Assembly (NCBI GenBank): GCA_035771175.1
Contig: CM069610.1
Location: forward strand, 18,570,001-18,634,000
Direction: 5' to 3'
Source: Paratinospora sagittata
Lineage: Eukaryota > Streptophyta > Magnoliopsida > Ranunculales > Menispermaceae
Length of the DNA stretch: 64,000 nt
The notes below the pieces were generated by a model. That model saw only the letters and a program-made list of their open reading frames with translations. It searched no databases and was not told where the DNA came from. Shown piece by piece: positions 9,641 through 21,615 of this stretch. The position numbers were made by a program, and so were the translations under genes. Positions within the stretch are counted from its first letter, which is position 1. Each line of letters opens with the position of its first letter.

Positions 9641-12600
9641 CGTCATCAGTTGGTACTAGAAAACAATTCAGGGTATTTATGTTTAATTGTTGCTTCTAGT
9701 TCCCATGTTGCTTCCTCGACGCCGTGGTGATCCCAGAGCACCTTCACATGTGGTATGCTACGTCGCCTTAGTTCTTCTATCCAGAATCTGTATCGCTCTC
9801 TCTTGAAACTTATTTCCTTCCTCAACCCGAACCTCGACTAAAGGGATGATATGCGAAGGATCAGGACGATACTTGCGAAGCATAGATACGTGAAAAACGT
9901 CATGAACCTTAGGCATGGACGATGGAAGGGACATACGATAAGCAAGTTTGCCAATACGTTCAATGATCTGAAATGGACCGATATACCGCGGGGAGAGCTT
10001 TCCTTTGATCTCAAAGTGTTTGACACCTCTTGTGGGCTGGACTTTTAGAAAAACAAAGTCCCCCTTATCAAATTCTAGAGGTTGTCTCCGCTTGTCAGCA
10101 TAGCTCTTCTGTCGACTTTGTGCAACACGAAGTTGTTCCTTTGCTAGTGTTATATTCTCAGAAGTCTCTTGAACTAGTTCAGGGCCTAACTGCGGTCTAT
10201 CTGCCATATCTAACCAGCATACCGGAGATATGCAAGGCCGACCATAGAGAGCCTCGTATGATGCCATGCTGATACTAGTTTGATAGCTGTTGTTGTATGC
10301 AAACTCAGCTAAATGTAAATACTTTTCCCATCCGTCATTAAAGTCCAACATGCAACACCGTAACATGTCTTCTAAGATTTGGATAAGACGCTCTGATTGC
10401 CCATCAGTCTGAGGGTGAAAGGCTGTGCTCATGGTGATTTTAGAACCCATTCTACTCTGGAAGCTTTTTCAAAAGTTTGATGCGAATCAAGGGTCTCGAT
10501 CAGAGACGATCGTGAGTGGTATGCCATGAAGGCATACGATCTCTCTTTCATATAGTTCGGCAAGTTTGGCGGGGTTATCCGTGAACTTTATTGGCAGAAA
10601 GTGTGCAGACTTTGTAAGTCTGTCAATGATAACCCATATAGCATCTTGCCCTTTATTATTTTGAGGCAAGGCCGTAACAAAATCCATTGCGATGTTCTCC
10701 CACTTCCATTCTCCAATAGGTAACGGCTGGAGAAGTCCAGAGGGAAGTCTTCGTTCTGCCTTAACTTTCTAGCAAACGAGACATCGAGCAACGAAGTCTA
10801 CAATTGCCTTCTTCATTCCAGAAAACCAGAATTGTCGCTTGACATTCTTGTACATCTTGTCACCCCCAGGATGCATAGCGAACCTCGAACAGTGCATCTC
10901 ATTGAGCACTTCCTTTTGAACCTCAGGATCGTTCGGTAGACAGAGACGTTTTTTATAGAAAACGGCCCCGTCTTCTGAGATCGACCAGTGAGGAAGGTCC
11001 TGTCCGCTGAGTAGAAGTTCTCGTTTCTCCATTAACATAGGGTCATTGGCTTGAGTAGCTGAAATCTTTCGAACTAGCTCAGAGTTGGCTGATAATTGAG
11101 AGATTCGTGATCTTATTCCCTCTTCGATCAGTTGTAGGTTAAAGTTCTCCATCTTTGTAGCCAACTTCCCCATTTCAAAGTTAAGAGTGCAAGCAATGTA
11201 CGATTTTCTACTCAGGGCATCAGCCACAACATTGGCCTTTCCGGGATGGTACTGGAGTTGAAAGTCATAATCTTTCAAGAATTCCAACCATCGTCTTTGG
11301 CGGAGGTTTAGGTCTCTCTGAGTGTATATGTACTTAAGACTCTTGTGAACTGAGAAGACCTCGAACCGTTCACGTATAGGTAATGACACCATAATTTCAG
11401 TGCAAATATGACAATTGCAAGTTCCAAGTCATGTGTTGGGTGATTACCCTCACGAATCTTCAGTTGCCTCGAGGCATATGCAACAACTCCACCTTCTTGC
11501 ATTAGTACGACACTTAACCCTTGGAGAGAGGCGTCGGTGTATAATGAAAATCCAATTGCATTTCTTGGAGTGATAAGTACAGGTGCCGTCGTGAGGCGTT
11601 TCTTCAATTCCTGAAATGATGCTTCACAGCCAGGATTCCAGATGAATCGCACGACTTTAAGAGTGAGCTTGGTCGTAGGTTCAACAATCTTTGAGAAGTC
11701 CTTGATGAAACGTCCGTAATAGCCAGCCAAACCAAGAAAACTCCTAATCTGAGTAACAGTGGTAGGTTGTTTCCAGTTTAAAACTGCTTCAACCTTAGAA
11801 GGATCTACTTCAATGCCATTGCCTGAAACCACATGGCCTAGGAATTGAACTCGCTTTACCCAGAATTCGCATTTACTCAACTTTGCATACAGTTGGTGGC
11901 TTCTCAACGTCTGGAGGACTATCTTCAAATGTATCGTATGGTCTTCCTCGGTTGAGGAATATATCAAGATGTCGTCCACGAAAACCACCACAAATCGGTC
12001 TAAGTATAACTTGAAGATGCGATTCATCAAATCCATGAATGTAGTAGGTGCATTTGTTCGACCGAACGGCATGACCAAGAACTCGTAGTGACCGTACCGA
12101 GTTCTGAATGTCGTCTTGGTAATGTCCGACTCTCGGATCTGGAGTTGGTGATAACTGGACCGTAAATAAATCTTAGAGAAGTATTTGGCATCTCTAAGTT
12201 GGTCGAACAAGTCATCGATCCTGGGCAACGGATATCTGTTCTTCATGGTGACGTTATTCAACTTGCGATAATTGATGCAAAGTCGTAACGAGCCATCCTT
12301 TTTGTGAACAAACAGAACCGGAGCGCCCCGGGGTGATGAACTCTTCCTGATGAAGCCATTACTCTTTAATTCCTTCAGTTGTTTGTCTAATTCGACCAGC
12401 TCGACATTTGACATTCTGTATGGTGGAATTGAGATAGGCCCTTTTCCCAGGTATGAGGTTGATTTCAAAATCGAATTCCCTAACTGGAGGTAGACTAGGA
12501 AGGTCATTTAGAAAGACTATTGGGAATTCAGATATGACTGGAACATCGTGTACTTCGAGAGGGTACAGTGCCGGTGATTCTTTTTCATCACCAAAGGATA

Positions 12601-13371
12601 GAGCTTGAAGTTGTGCCTTGAGAAGTGCAACTGTTGGTTTGTGTATCCATTTCCTTGTTCCCTGAATCTTGACAAACTCTCCTGTAGGCAAGGTTAACTG
12701 AACTTGCTTCTTCATACATTCGATCTTTGCATTCAGTGGTGCGAGCCGGTCCATGCAGAGGATGATGTCGAAGTCTTCAATGTCCATCACAAAGAGATCT
12801 GCATATATTATCTGTTCTGACATTTGAAGCTCACATTGAGAACATTGTAATTTCACGTCAGTACCAGATCCTAACAGTGATGTGGCATGGAGTGTGATGT
12901 CTGTGGGTTTAGGCTGTAGGCCTAAATGTCTTACCAATGCCGACTATATAAAAGAATGCGTAGCACCTGAATCAAACAAAACATGCACCATTGTATTGAA
13001 CAAAGGAAAGGTACCTTCGACTACATTGTTGTCTGGGAGGGGTTGTTGAGCGATGGAAAATGCTCTGCCCTGATTCAGTTGACCCTGGTTCTGTTGGTTC
13101 TGCCTGGGTTGGGCATTAGCAGCAGGTTGTGGTTGTTGTACTGGAACAATGGGAATAGGTTGCTGAAGGTGCGGACAGACATATTTTACATGGCCCTTCT
13201 GGCAGCAGTTGAAATACGTCGGCTGATACTGCGGATGGTTCTGTTGGCCATGCTGATTGTTCTGCTGGCCATGCTGATTGTGGTGTCGACCACCACGTCG
13301 GCAATATGTCGACTGACCTTGATTGTGGTGCTGATTGTTGATTGCTGGCCATTCATCAATACGTCGGCTGA
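9641..13371 (-). pseudogene. Element 1 gag-pol (Tekay-like Gypsy), broken
   Basis: Domains in minus-strand order: a gag zinc knuckle (about 13200-13160) whose first Cys is Tyr; protease with DSGATHSF (12973-12950); reverse transcriptase (about 12440-11700) with FVDD at about 11976 but Tyr instead of the catalytic Asp in motif A (KIYLRS, codon 12168-12166); RNase H; integrase HHCC finger and DDE core (about 10900-10260); and a chromodomain-like C-terminus ending near 9645. Gag upstream of the zinc knuckle is missing at 13371. The frame is broken by a TAG at 12946-12944, frameshifts near 12440 and 11370, and two TGA codons between 10500 and 10450 that look like CGA and TGG mutated by one transition each. 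The lost motif A Asp alone would inactivate the reverse transcriptase. Confidence 0.92.
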
Positions 13372-14556
13372 CCAAACAAAGCTGGTCGGAAAGTCTGGAT
13401 TTCTCGCGCAGTTTAGATCAAACTAATAGATCTCCTAAATCTACCGTTGGATGGATATGATATTTGAGAAGGTGGTTCACAACTGATTGTTATGCATTAT
13501 GAATGGTTGGATATTAATGAATGTTTCAGGACCTTGATTGGGTTGATTCGGTTTGGTGTCCGTGTGTGGTTAGATACTGTCGCGAGGCTTGGTTGTGAAT
13601 AGATTCATTTATGATTATATCTTTTATGTCATCATATCACTTATATATATTGTATGTTGAAAGCATGAATGTGTCATAATGTTTTGAATGATGCATTGAT
13701 TTGAGAAAACCTTATGACTTTGGTTGGGCCCATCTATCTGGCTAATAGGGGGACTTAACCTTGTCATAGGAGGGTTTTAAAAAAGATATATTTGGGGATG
13801 AGAACGGTACGGTGAAATAGACGTGCACTAGTAACCCCAATGCATGTGGAATGTGGATCCAAATTGATAAGCTTTTACTTGCATCGAACTTATTATAAAT
13901 GCTTGATATCTATATGTTATGAGCTTTTAATCATGCTACACATTGACATGCATACATGATATTTATTGATGAGTATTGATAGCATATTTGAATTCTATTC
14001 ACTGGGCACCGTTGGCTCACCCTCATTTTCCTCTTTCAGGTCCTTCTGTCCTAAATAAGGGCAAAGGAGTAGTCATATCTTGAGGGCCTTGCCGGCGAGA
14101 GAATCCAAGGCCTCGATGTGAGCTGAGAGGCATTTTGGTTGAACTATGTTTTAAATTATAATGTATTATATTTTGGACTATGTAATTATAACACTTACCA
14201 CATTGTAGTATGGGTGAGTTGGGACTTGTTAGATAGACCATGTGGGCATATGATTGTTTTTTTGTACCCCTGGTTTTGGACTTTATGTGTATGTTAATCT
14301 TGATGGACTGTAGGGATTATGGTTTTATTTATGGTTCATTTTTATGGAGTATCTCTTGTCTTGGATGATTAATACGGTTGGTAGGTTTTTTTAGTACCTG
14401 TTTATATTATGTCGTTATTTCGGATAAGGCTCGTAGGGTCTCAACCACCTCACGAGGGTTGAGGACTGGTTTGAGATACCTACGTCGGGCGTCCCGCCCC
14501 GGCATTCCGCACGCCATTCCTTGCGGGGTTGGTGGTCGGGGTGCGGGGTCGCCACA
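13372..14556 (+). mobile_element. Element 2 5' LTR, missing its first 900 bases or so
   Basis: From 13372 (CCAAACAAAGCTGG) this aligns with 20338-21585 of the 3' LTR, differing by a few per cent in the part I compared by eye. It ends GGGGTCGCCACA at 14556, next to the PBS. The part equal to 19427-20337, including U3, is missing, and the sequence to the left is element 1 gag on the other strand. Without U3 this LTR has no promoter. Confidence 0.9.
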
Positions 14557-14558
14557 AT

Positions 14559-14570
14559 TGGTATCAGAGA
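14559..14570 (+). promoter_or_regulatory. Primer-binding site (initiator tRNA-Met)
   Basis: TGGTATCAGAGA two bases after the LTR end. The leader then runs to the gag ATG at 14782. Confidence 0.88.
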
Positions 14571-14781
14571 GTTTCGGTTCTACTAGGTTTGGTCTATGTA
14601 TTGGACTTAGATGACTTTGACCTAGGAATTGGGTGAGAGCTTTAGGTGGTTAAAAAGCTTAATAAAACTAACTTAAAAGCCTTACTATCATATTTTCTGT
14701 GTGTATTATATGATATGGGTAGTTGTGAGGCTTTGTTAATGTTTTAAATTCTTTAATGTGTGATGGTTCCAGGGCCGCTTG

Positions 14782-17700
14782 ATGGCAGCCCAGACTGCAC
14801 AGATACAGACGTTGGTGCAGCAAGTCGAGGTTGTTGCTCGACAGTCTCCTCAGACAATACATCAAGAGGCGGGCACTAGTGGGGCCGAGGCGGCCGGGGC
14901 TAGTGGAGTTGCAGGGGCAACAGGACCTCAGATGGCTGTACCTTAGCCTATGCCTACACCTGCTCTTATTGTTGTGGAGAACCCCACTGATCGGCGGATC
15001 AGACTGCTAGAGAAGTTCATGAAGCTGAAGCCTAAGGAATTCACTGGTGGGGTTGACTTGAAGAAGGCCGAAGATTGGCTGAAGAATGTCGAGAAAATCA
15101 GTCGCTCCTTAGAGCTTGATGAGGAGTCTCAGGTCCTATGTGCTGCTCACACATTGGAGAGTGATGCAGATGACTGGTGGCTTTCAGAGTTGGATACACA
15201 GGGGGCAGTAAAGAGTTGGGACACCTTCAAATGATTGTTCTTACAGGCTTACGTTCCAGAGACTAAGAGGCAGGCTAAGCAACTCGAGTTTCTGAATCTC
15301 GTACAGGGCACCATGTCAGTCAGGGAATACGAGCTCAGATTCAAGTAGCTCGCAGTTTATGCCCCTAGGTTAGTTCAGACTCCGGGTGACAAGATTATGA
15401 GGTTCCCTTTAAACCTAAGGCTTGCGATCCGGCAGGCCTTGTCTGTGACAAAGATGACTGATTTTGCCACAGTGGTCCAGAGGGCCAAACAGTATGAGTT
15501 GGCTGAGCGGGTTGATGGTATGTCTACACGGGCAGCTCCAGGTGAACAGTCTTCACAAGCAGAGTCTGGGGGACAGTTCTAGACTCCATGGAAGAAGGGA
15601 AAATGGGGAAATAAGAGGAATTTTTATGGAGAAACACAGTCTGAGGGTGCTCAGAGTGGGCCATCCCAGATTCAGACTGGTGTGATGGCCTCACAAGTGG
15701 TTTCCTCTCCTGTCCCGATTCCCATTCAGGCACCAAGTGCACCGAGACCCCCATTCCCACAGACTGCTGGCTGAGGCAGAGGTAGAGGCCGAGGAGGCTA
15801 TGTGGCGACATCTCAGATTGGATCATCTGCGCCCAGGGCTTCGTTCTTATGTTATCAATGTGGGCAGGCTGGGCATAGGAAGTCAGAGTGTTTGAGTTTT
15901 CAGAGGGCTCAGGGATTTGTGCAGCAGTCCAGTGCTAGAGAAACAGCAAAGGCAGCTAATGAGCCAGACCCGACAGCATCCAGGACTTTGGTGGAAGGTA
16001 CTCTAATTATTTGTGGTGCTTCTATGCATGTATTATTTGATGCTGGGTCTACATTATCATTCATATCTGGACATATGGTAGATAGTTTGCATTTGACTCC
16101 CATTAGGGCTAGTACATGGTTAGTGGTGAGTACTGTAGCCGGGGAGAGGATCTACTCGAACATGATCTGTAGCCAGTGTGTGGTTCAGGTTGGTGATGTT
16201 GAGATGCCTATTGACTTTCGAGTCCTAGAGTTTTTAGAGTTTGATGCAATTCTAGGGATGGATTGACTCGCGACTTATCATGAAGTTGTCGACTGTTTCG
16301 CGAAGAGAGTCATTTTCCAGATCCCCGGACACCCAATGTTTACATTACAGGGTAGAGCTTCAGACCAGACAGTCACAAGGGGTAGATTTGTGACTGATGG
16401 AGATACGGAGATTTTGGCTAGGTTAGTGCCGGATGAGGAAGAGACTAGTGAGGTGATACTTGAGGATATTGCCATTGTTAGGGACTTTCCAGATGTGTTC
16501 CCTGTGGATCTTCTAGGATTACCACCGAAGCGAGAGATCGATTTCATCATTGAACTAGATCCTGGCACGAAGCCTATGTCCATGGCACCACATAAAATGA
16601 CGCCAGCCGAGTTGAGAGAGTTGCAGAAACAGCTCGAGGAGTTATTGGCTAAGAACTTTATTTGCCGAAGCGTGTCACCTTGGGGAGCTCCAATTCTTTT
16701 TGTGAAAAAGAAATATGGGAGCTTCCGGTTGTGCATCGACTATCGCCAATTGAATAGGGTGACCATCAAGAACAAGTATCCTCTCCCAAGGATTGATGAC
16801 TTGTTTGATCAGTTGAGGGGAGCGAGGTATTTTTCGAAGATTGATTTGCGCTCCGGGTATCATCAACTGAGTATCAGGGAGGAGGATGTGCCTAAAACAG
16901 CATTAAGAACCCACTATGGACATTATGAGTTCCTTGTGATGCCATTTGGTGTGACTAATGCACCGGCAATGTTCATGGACTTGATGCAGAGGGTCTGTAG
17001 GCAGTATCTGGATAAGTTTGTCATCGTCTTCATTGATGACATATTGGTGTATTCCAAGACTCGGGCTGAGCATGAAGAACACCTCAGAGTGACCTTGCAG
17101 ACTCTGAGAGAGCATAGGCTATATGCAAAGCTAAGAAAGTGTGAGTTTTGGATCACCGAAGTGAAGTTCTTAGGTCATGTGGTGAGTTCTGAGGGGATTT
17201 CAGTTGATCCGTCTAAGGTTGAAGCCATTATCAGTTGGCCTAGGCCTACCACAGTGACCGAGATCAGAAGCTTTCTTGGGTTAGCTGGTTACTATAGGAG
17301 ATTCGTTCAGGGATTCTCCAAGATAGCTACGCCTATGACTAGGCTCACCCAGAAAGATGTGTCCTTTGTATGGACTGAGGAGTGTGAGAATGCCTTTTTA
17401 GAGTTGAAGAAAATATTGACATCTACGCTAGTGTTGATTTTGCCATAGCCTGATCAGGAGTTAGTTATCTACACTGATGCCTCTCGTATCGGCTTGGGTT
17501 GCGTGTTGATGCAGAAGGATAGGGTCGTTGCTTATGCATCGAAGCAGTTGAAGGTGCATGAAAAGAACTATCCTGTTCATGACTTAGAACTGGCCGCAGT
17601 GGTTTTTGCTTTGAAGATTTGGAGGCATTATCTCTATGGTGAGAGATTCACTTTGTATTCTGACCATAAGAGCCTCAAGTACTTGTTCTCTCAAAAGGAA

Positions 17701-19358
17701 TTGAACATGAGGCAGAGAAGGTGGTTAGAGCTCCTCAAAGACTATGATTTTACATTGGAATACCACCCAGGTAAAGCCAATGTAGTGGCTGATGCGTTGA
17801 GCAGGAAGCGGGTAGAGACAGTTATGGTAGCACGCCAGATGTCTCATGAGTGGAGACTACTTGAGGCGGCTACGGTTATGAGTATATGTGCTACCCCTTC
17901 AGATCATATTGTGATATGTGCTCAGATGAGAGCTCAGCCTACACAGGTTCAGGAGGTAATTGACCAACAGAGACTTGACGTTGATTATGTGATGTACAAG
18001 TCTTGGGTTGAGAGAAGTGATTTTTCTGATTGGCACTTGTCATCTGATGGTGCCTTGAGATTTAGGGGACGTTTATGGGTTCCTGCAGATCCATGACTCA
18101 GACAGAGTGTGCTCCAAGAAGCTCACAGATCTCATTATGCTATTCATCCTGGCGGAACCATGATGTATCATGATATGAAAGGAATGTATTGGTGGCCCGA
18201 CATGAAGAGAGAAATAGCTCAGTTCATTCAGAGGTGTGAAATCTGTCAGAGAGTCAAAGTTGAGCATTAGAGGCCTGGAGGGCAGATGCAACCGCTTGCC
18301 ATTCCTGAGTGGAAGTGGGAGCATGTCACTATGGACTTTGTTGTGGGATTACCCAACACCCCGAGGAGACATAATGCTATTTGGGTTATTATTGATCCCT
18401 TGACTAAGTCCGCTCACATTCTACCGGTGAACACTAGGGATTTTATGGACAAGCTGAGCAGACTCTATATGCGGGAGATAGTCAGATTACATGGAGTGCT
18501 AGTTTCGATTGTGTTAGATAGGGATCCGAGGTTTACATCGGTATTCTGGCAGGGGTTGCAGAGACAGCTCAGCACTAGACTAGATCTTAGTCCCGCTTTT
18601 CACCCTCAGAGGATGGCCAGTCTGAGAGGTTGATATCGATTTTGGAGGATATGCTTCGAGGTTGTGTCCTTGAGTCCAGTGGTAACTGGGAGGAGTACAT
18701 ACATCTGTGTGAGTTCGCGTACAACAACATCTATCAATCCAATATTGGCATGGCTCCTTTTGAGGCATTGTATGGTCGACCCTGTAGATCTCCGGTCTAT
18801 TGGACGGAGGTAGGGGATGTTGCAGTGATGGGACCAGAGTTTGTACAAGAACACACAGAGAAGATTAAGAGGATCAAGCATAATATGAAGGTAGCCCAAG
18901 ACAGGCAGAAGAGTTACGCTGATGCTAAGAGGAAGACCGTAGAGTTCGAGGTGGGTGACCAAGTTTTATTAAAGGTCTCACCTCAGAAGGGCCAGACTAG
19001 ATTTGGGATAAAAGGCAAGCTCGCTCCGAGATTTATTGGACCGTTCGAGGTTTTAGAACGAATTGCCCCCGTCGCTTACCGATTAGCCTTGCCACCTCAG
19101 TTAGCAACAATCCACAATGTCTTTCATGTGTCAATGTTGAGAGTGTACAGGAGTGACTTTGATCACGTCTTGGACTGGAGGAACATTGAGCAGAGGCAGG
19201 ATGAGACTTATGATGAGGAACCTATTCAGATATTTGATCGGAAGGTCCAGAGGTTGCGTAACTGCGAGATTTTGATGGTTAAGGTGAGATGGCAGTTCCA
19301 TGGCGAGGAACAGGTTACTTGGGAGCGTGAGGACTACATGATGGAGCACTTTGCCTAG
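14782..19358 (+). pseudogene. Element 2 gag-pol with chromodomain (Tekay-like Gypsy), one near-continuous frame
   Basis: A single frame opens at ATG 14782. It encodes gag, a zinc knuckle CYQCGQAGHRKSEC (15850-15891), protease DAGSTLSF (from 16039), reverse transcriptase with [10 protein letters not shown] and FIDD (about 17028-17045), RNase H with YTDAS (about 17470), the integrase HHCC finger (18120-18250) and the start of the DDE core. Nine nonsense codons interrupt it, at 14944, 15232, 15346, 15580, 15772, 16264, 17446, 18094 and 18268; all are TAG or TGA. A one-base loss near 18612 shifts the frame before the catalytic Glu. The integrase C-terminus and a chromodomain (about 19230-19340, ending [12 protein letters not shown]) follow in the shifted frame. 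RT catalytic residues survive. Chromodomains of this type steer integration towards heterochromatin. Confidence 0.95.
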
Positions 19359-19426
19359 TTCATGGGCTTAGGTAATTTCTTAACCTTAAAACTTCGAGGA
19401 TGAAGTTCATTTTAAGGTGGGTGTGA
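19359..19426 (+). other. Short 3' UTR and polypurine tract of element 2
   Basis: After the stop at 19356-19358, a short spacer leads to a purine-rich stretch (about 19414-19426) directly before the TGTGACG start of the 3' LTR. Confidence 0.6.
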
Positions 19427-19794
19427 TGTGACGCCCCGAAAATTATTTCATCTAGCCCATAACCCAATTGCATTTTGCCCAAATTCTATGTGTTGCCTTG
19501 ATATGTTTGGTGTTTGTTTGATGGTTGTTTAATGTTTGTATATTTGATGCTTGATAATGTATATAAATATGTGCATTATAAATTGTATATGGGTCATATT
19601 AAATTAAAGTATAATGTATATGTTATTATTTATGCATGGGCCCATTAAACCATGAATTGATATGGGTTAGGATTGATTGAATAAAAGGATAAATGAGAAT
19701 ACAAAATCTGGAGTATTAGATGGATTGGACATTTAAAATACATGCAAGCATAAGATTGGTTAAAGTACATGTGGTTGGTATGGGTAGTATGAGA

Positions 19795-20098
19795 CCAACA
19801 CACGTCAAATTGGTGCATGAGAATGGACAAGTGTCCCATGCCCCATTTCTCTTCTCCAACACATGTCAAGTTGGTGCACGAGACCAACACATGTCAAGTT
19901 GATGCATGATAATGGACAAGAGTCCCATGCCCCTTTTCTCTTCTCCAATACATGTCAAGTTGGTGCATGAGACCAACACATGTCAAGTTGGTGCATGAGA
20001 GTGCACAAGTGTCCCATGCCCCATTTCTCTTCTCCAACACATGTCAAATTGGTGCATGAAAGTGGACAAGTGTCCCATGCCCACTTCTCTTCTCCAAG
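19795..20098 (+). repeat. Composite tandem repeat in the U3 of element 2
   Basis: A long unit of about 59 bases (ACACATGTCAAGTTGGTGCA plus GTGTCCCATGCCCC plus TTTCTCTTCTCCA) occurs four times. In two places a short unit of about 28 bases, made of its first part ending GAGACCA, lies between the long units. Repeats in U3 often act as enhancers in plant LTR elements; that role is inferred here. Confidence 0.8.
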
Positions 20099-20754
20099 GA
20101 AGTCCTAGAGAGTGAGGTGAGTGGAGGGAAAGGAAAAAAAGAAGAGAAAGGAAAGAAGAAGAGAAAGAAAGAGGAAGTTGCTTTGAGGGAAGTCTCAACA
20201 ACGTTTTCATCAAAGAGCTGGATCTTGGTGCTAAGTCAGATTGAGCTCAAACTTTGTTAGCAAGTTCGTATCTTATGGGTATTCATTCTACTCGGTGGAG
20301 ATCTTGATTGGGTTTTTCGTTTGAAAGTTATAACCTCCCAAACAAAGCTGGTCGGAAAGTTTGGATTTCTCGCGCAGTTTAGATCAAACTAATAGATCTC
20401 CTAAATCTACCGTTGGATGGATATGATAATTGAGAAGGTGGGTCACAACTGATTTTTATGCATTATGAATGGTTGGATATTGATGAATGTTTCAGGACCT
20501 TGATTGGGTTGATTCGGTTTGGTGTCCGTGTGTGGTTAGATACTCTCGCGAGGCTTGGTTGTGAGTAGACTTCCTTTATGATTATATCTTTTATGTTATC
20601 ATATCACTTATATATATTGTATGTTGAAAGCATGAATGTGTCCTAATGTTTTGAATGATGCATTGATTTGAGAAAACCTTATGACTTTGGTTGGGCCCAT
20701 CTATCTGGCTAATAGGGGGGACTTAACCTTGTTATAGGAAGGGTTTTAAAAAGG

Positions 20755-20875
20755 AAATATTTGGGGATGAGAACGGTACGGAGAAATAGACCTGCACTAG
20801 TAACCCCAAATCAACATGATTGGGGATGAGAATGGTACGGTGAAATAGACATGCACTAGTAACCCCAATGCATGT
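20755..20875 (+). repeat. Roughly 60-base duplication found only in the 3' LTR
   Basis: The segment GGGGATGAGAACGGTACGG...CACTAGTAACCCC occurs twice in tandem here but once in the 5' LTR (about 13793-13838). It therefore arose, or was lost, after insertion or after one LTR diverged. Confidence 0.75.
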
Positions 20876-21615
20876 GGAATGTGGATCCAAATTGATAAGC
20901 TTTTACTTGCATCGAACTTATTATAAATGCTTGATATCTATACGTTATGAGCTTTTAATCATGCTACACATTGACATGCATACATGCTATTTATTGATGA
21001 GTATTGATAGCATATTTGAATTCTATTCATTGGGCACCGTTGGCTCACCCTCATTTTCCTCTTTCAAGTCCTTCTGTCCTGAATAAGGGCAAAGGAGTAG
21101 TCATATCTTGAGGGCCTTGCCGGCGAGAGAATCCAAGGCCTCGATGTGAGTTGAGAGGCATTTTGGTTGAACTGTGTTTTAAATTATAATGTATTACATT
21201 TTGGACTATGTAATTATAACACCTACCACATTGTAGTATGGGTGAGTTGGGACTTGTTAGATAGACCATGTGGGCATATGACGATTTTTTTGTACCCCTA
21301 GTTTTGGACTTTATGTGTATGTCAATCTTGATGGACTGTAGGGATTATGGTTTTATTTATGGTTCATTTTTATGAAGTATCTCTTGTCTTGGATGATTAA
21401 TACAGTTGGTAGTTTTTTTTAGTACCTGTTTATATTATGTCGTTGTTTGGGATAAGGCTCGTAGGGTCTCAACCACCTCGCGAGGGTTGAGGACTGGTTT
21501 GAGATGCCTACGCCAGGCGTCCCTCCCCGGCATTTAGCGCGCCATTCCTTGCGGGGTTGTTGGTCCGGGGTGCGGGGTCGCCACAGCTCTCCTCGAACAA
21601 ACCAGGAAAGCTAAA

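Larger units (their letters stand above)
19427..21585 (+). mobile_element. Element 2 3' LTR, complete
   Basis: It begins TGTGACGCC and ends GTCGCCACA (2,159 bases) with matched TG...CA termini. The five bases after it (GCTCT, 21586-21590) would be the target-site duplication, but the left partner is lost with the truncated 5' LTR. It contains two internal repeats, listed separately, and the CATTGGGCACCGTTGGCTCA block at about 21028-21047. The U3 holds the tandem repeats, and purine-rich sequence at 20106-20180 marks the likely transcript leader. Confidence 0.92.

Noticed and set aside
12983..13426. 147-codon plus-strand frame across the element 1/element 2 junction
   Set aside because: It is a shadow of the minus-strand gag-protease coding region running into LTR sequence.
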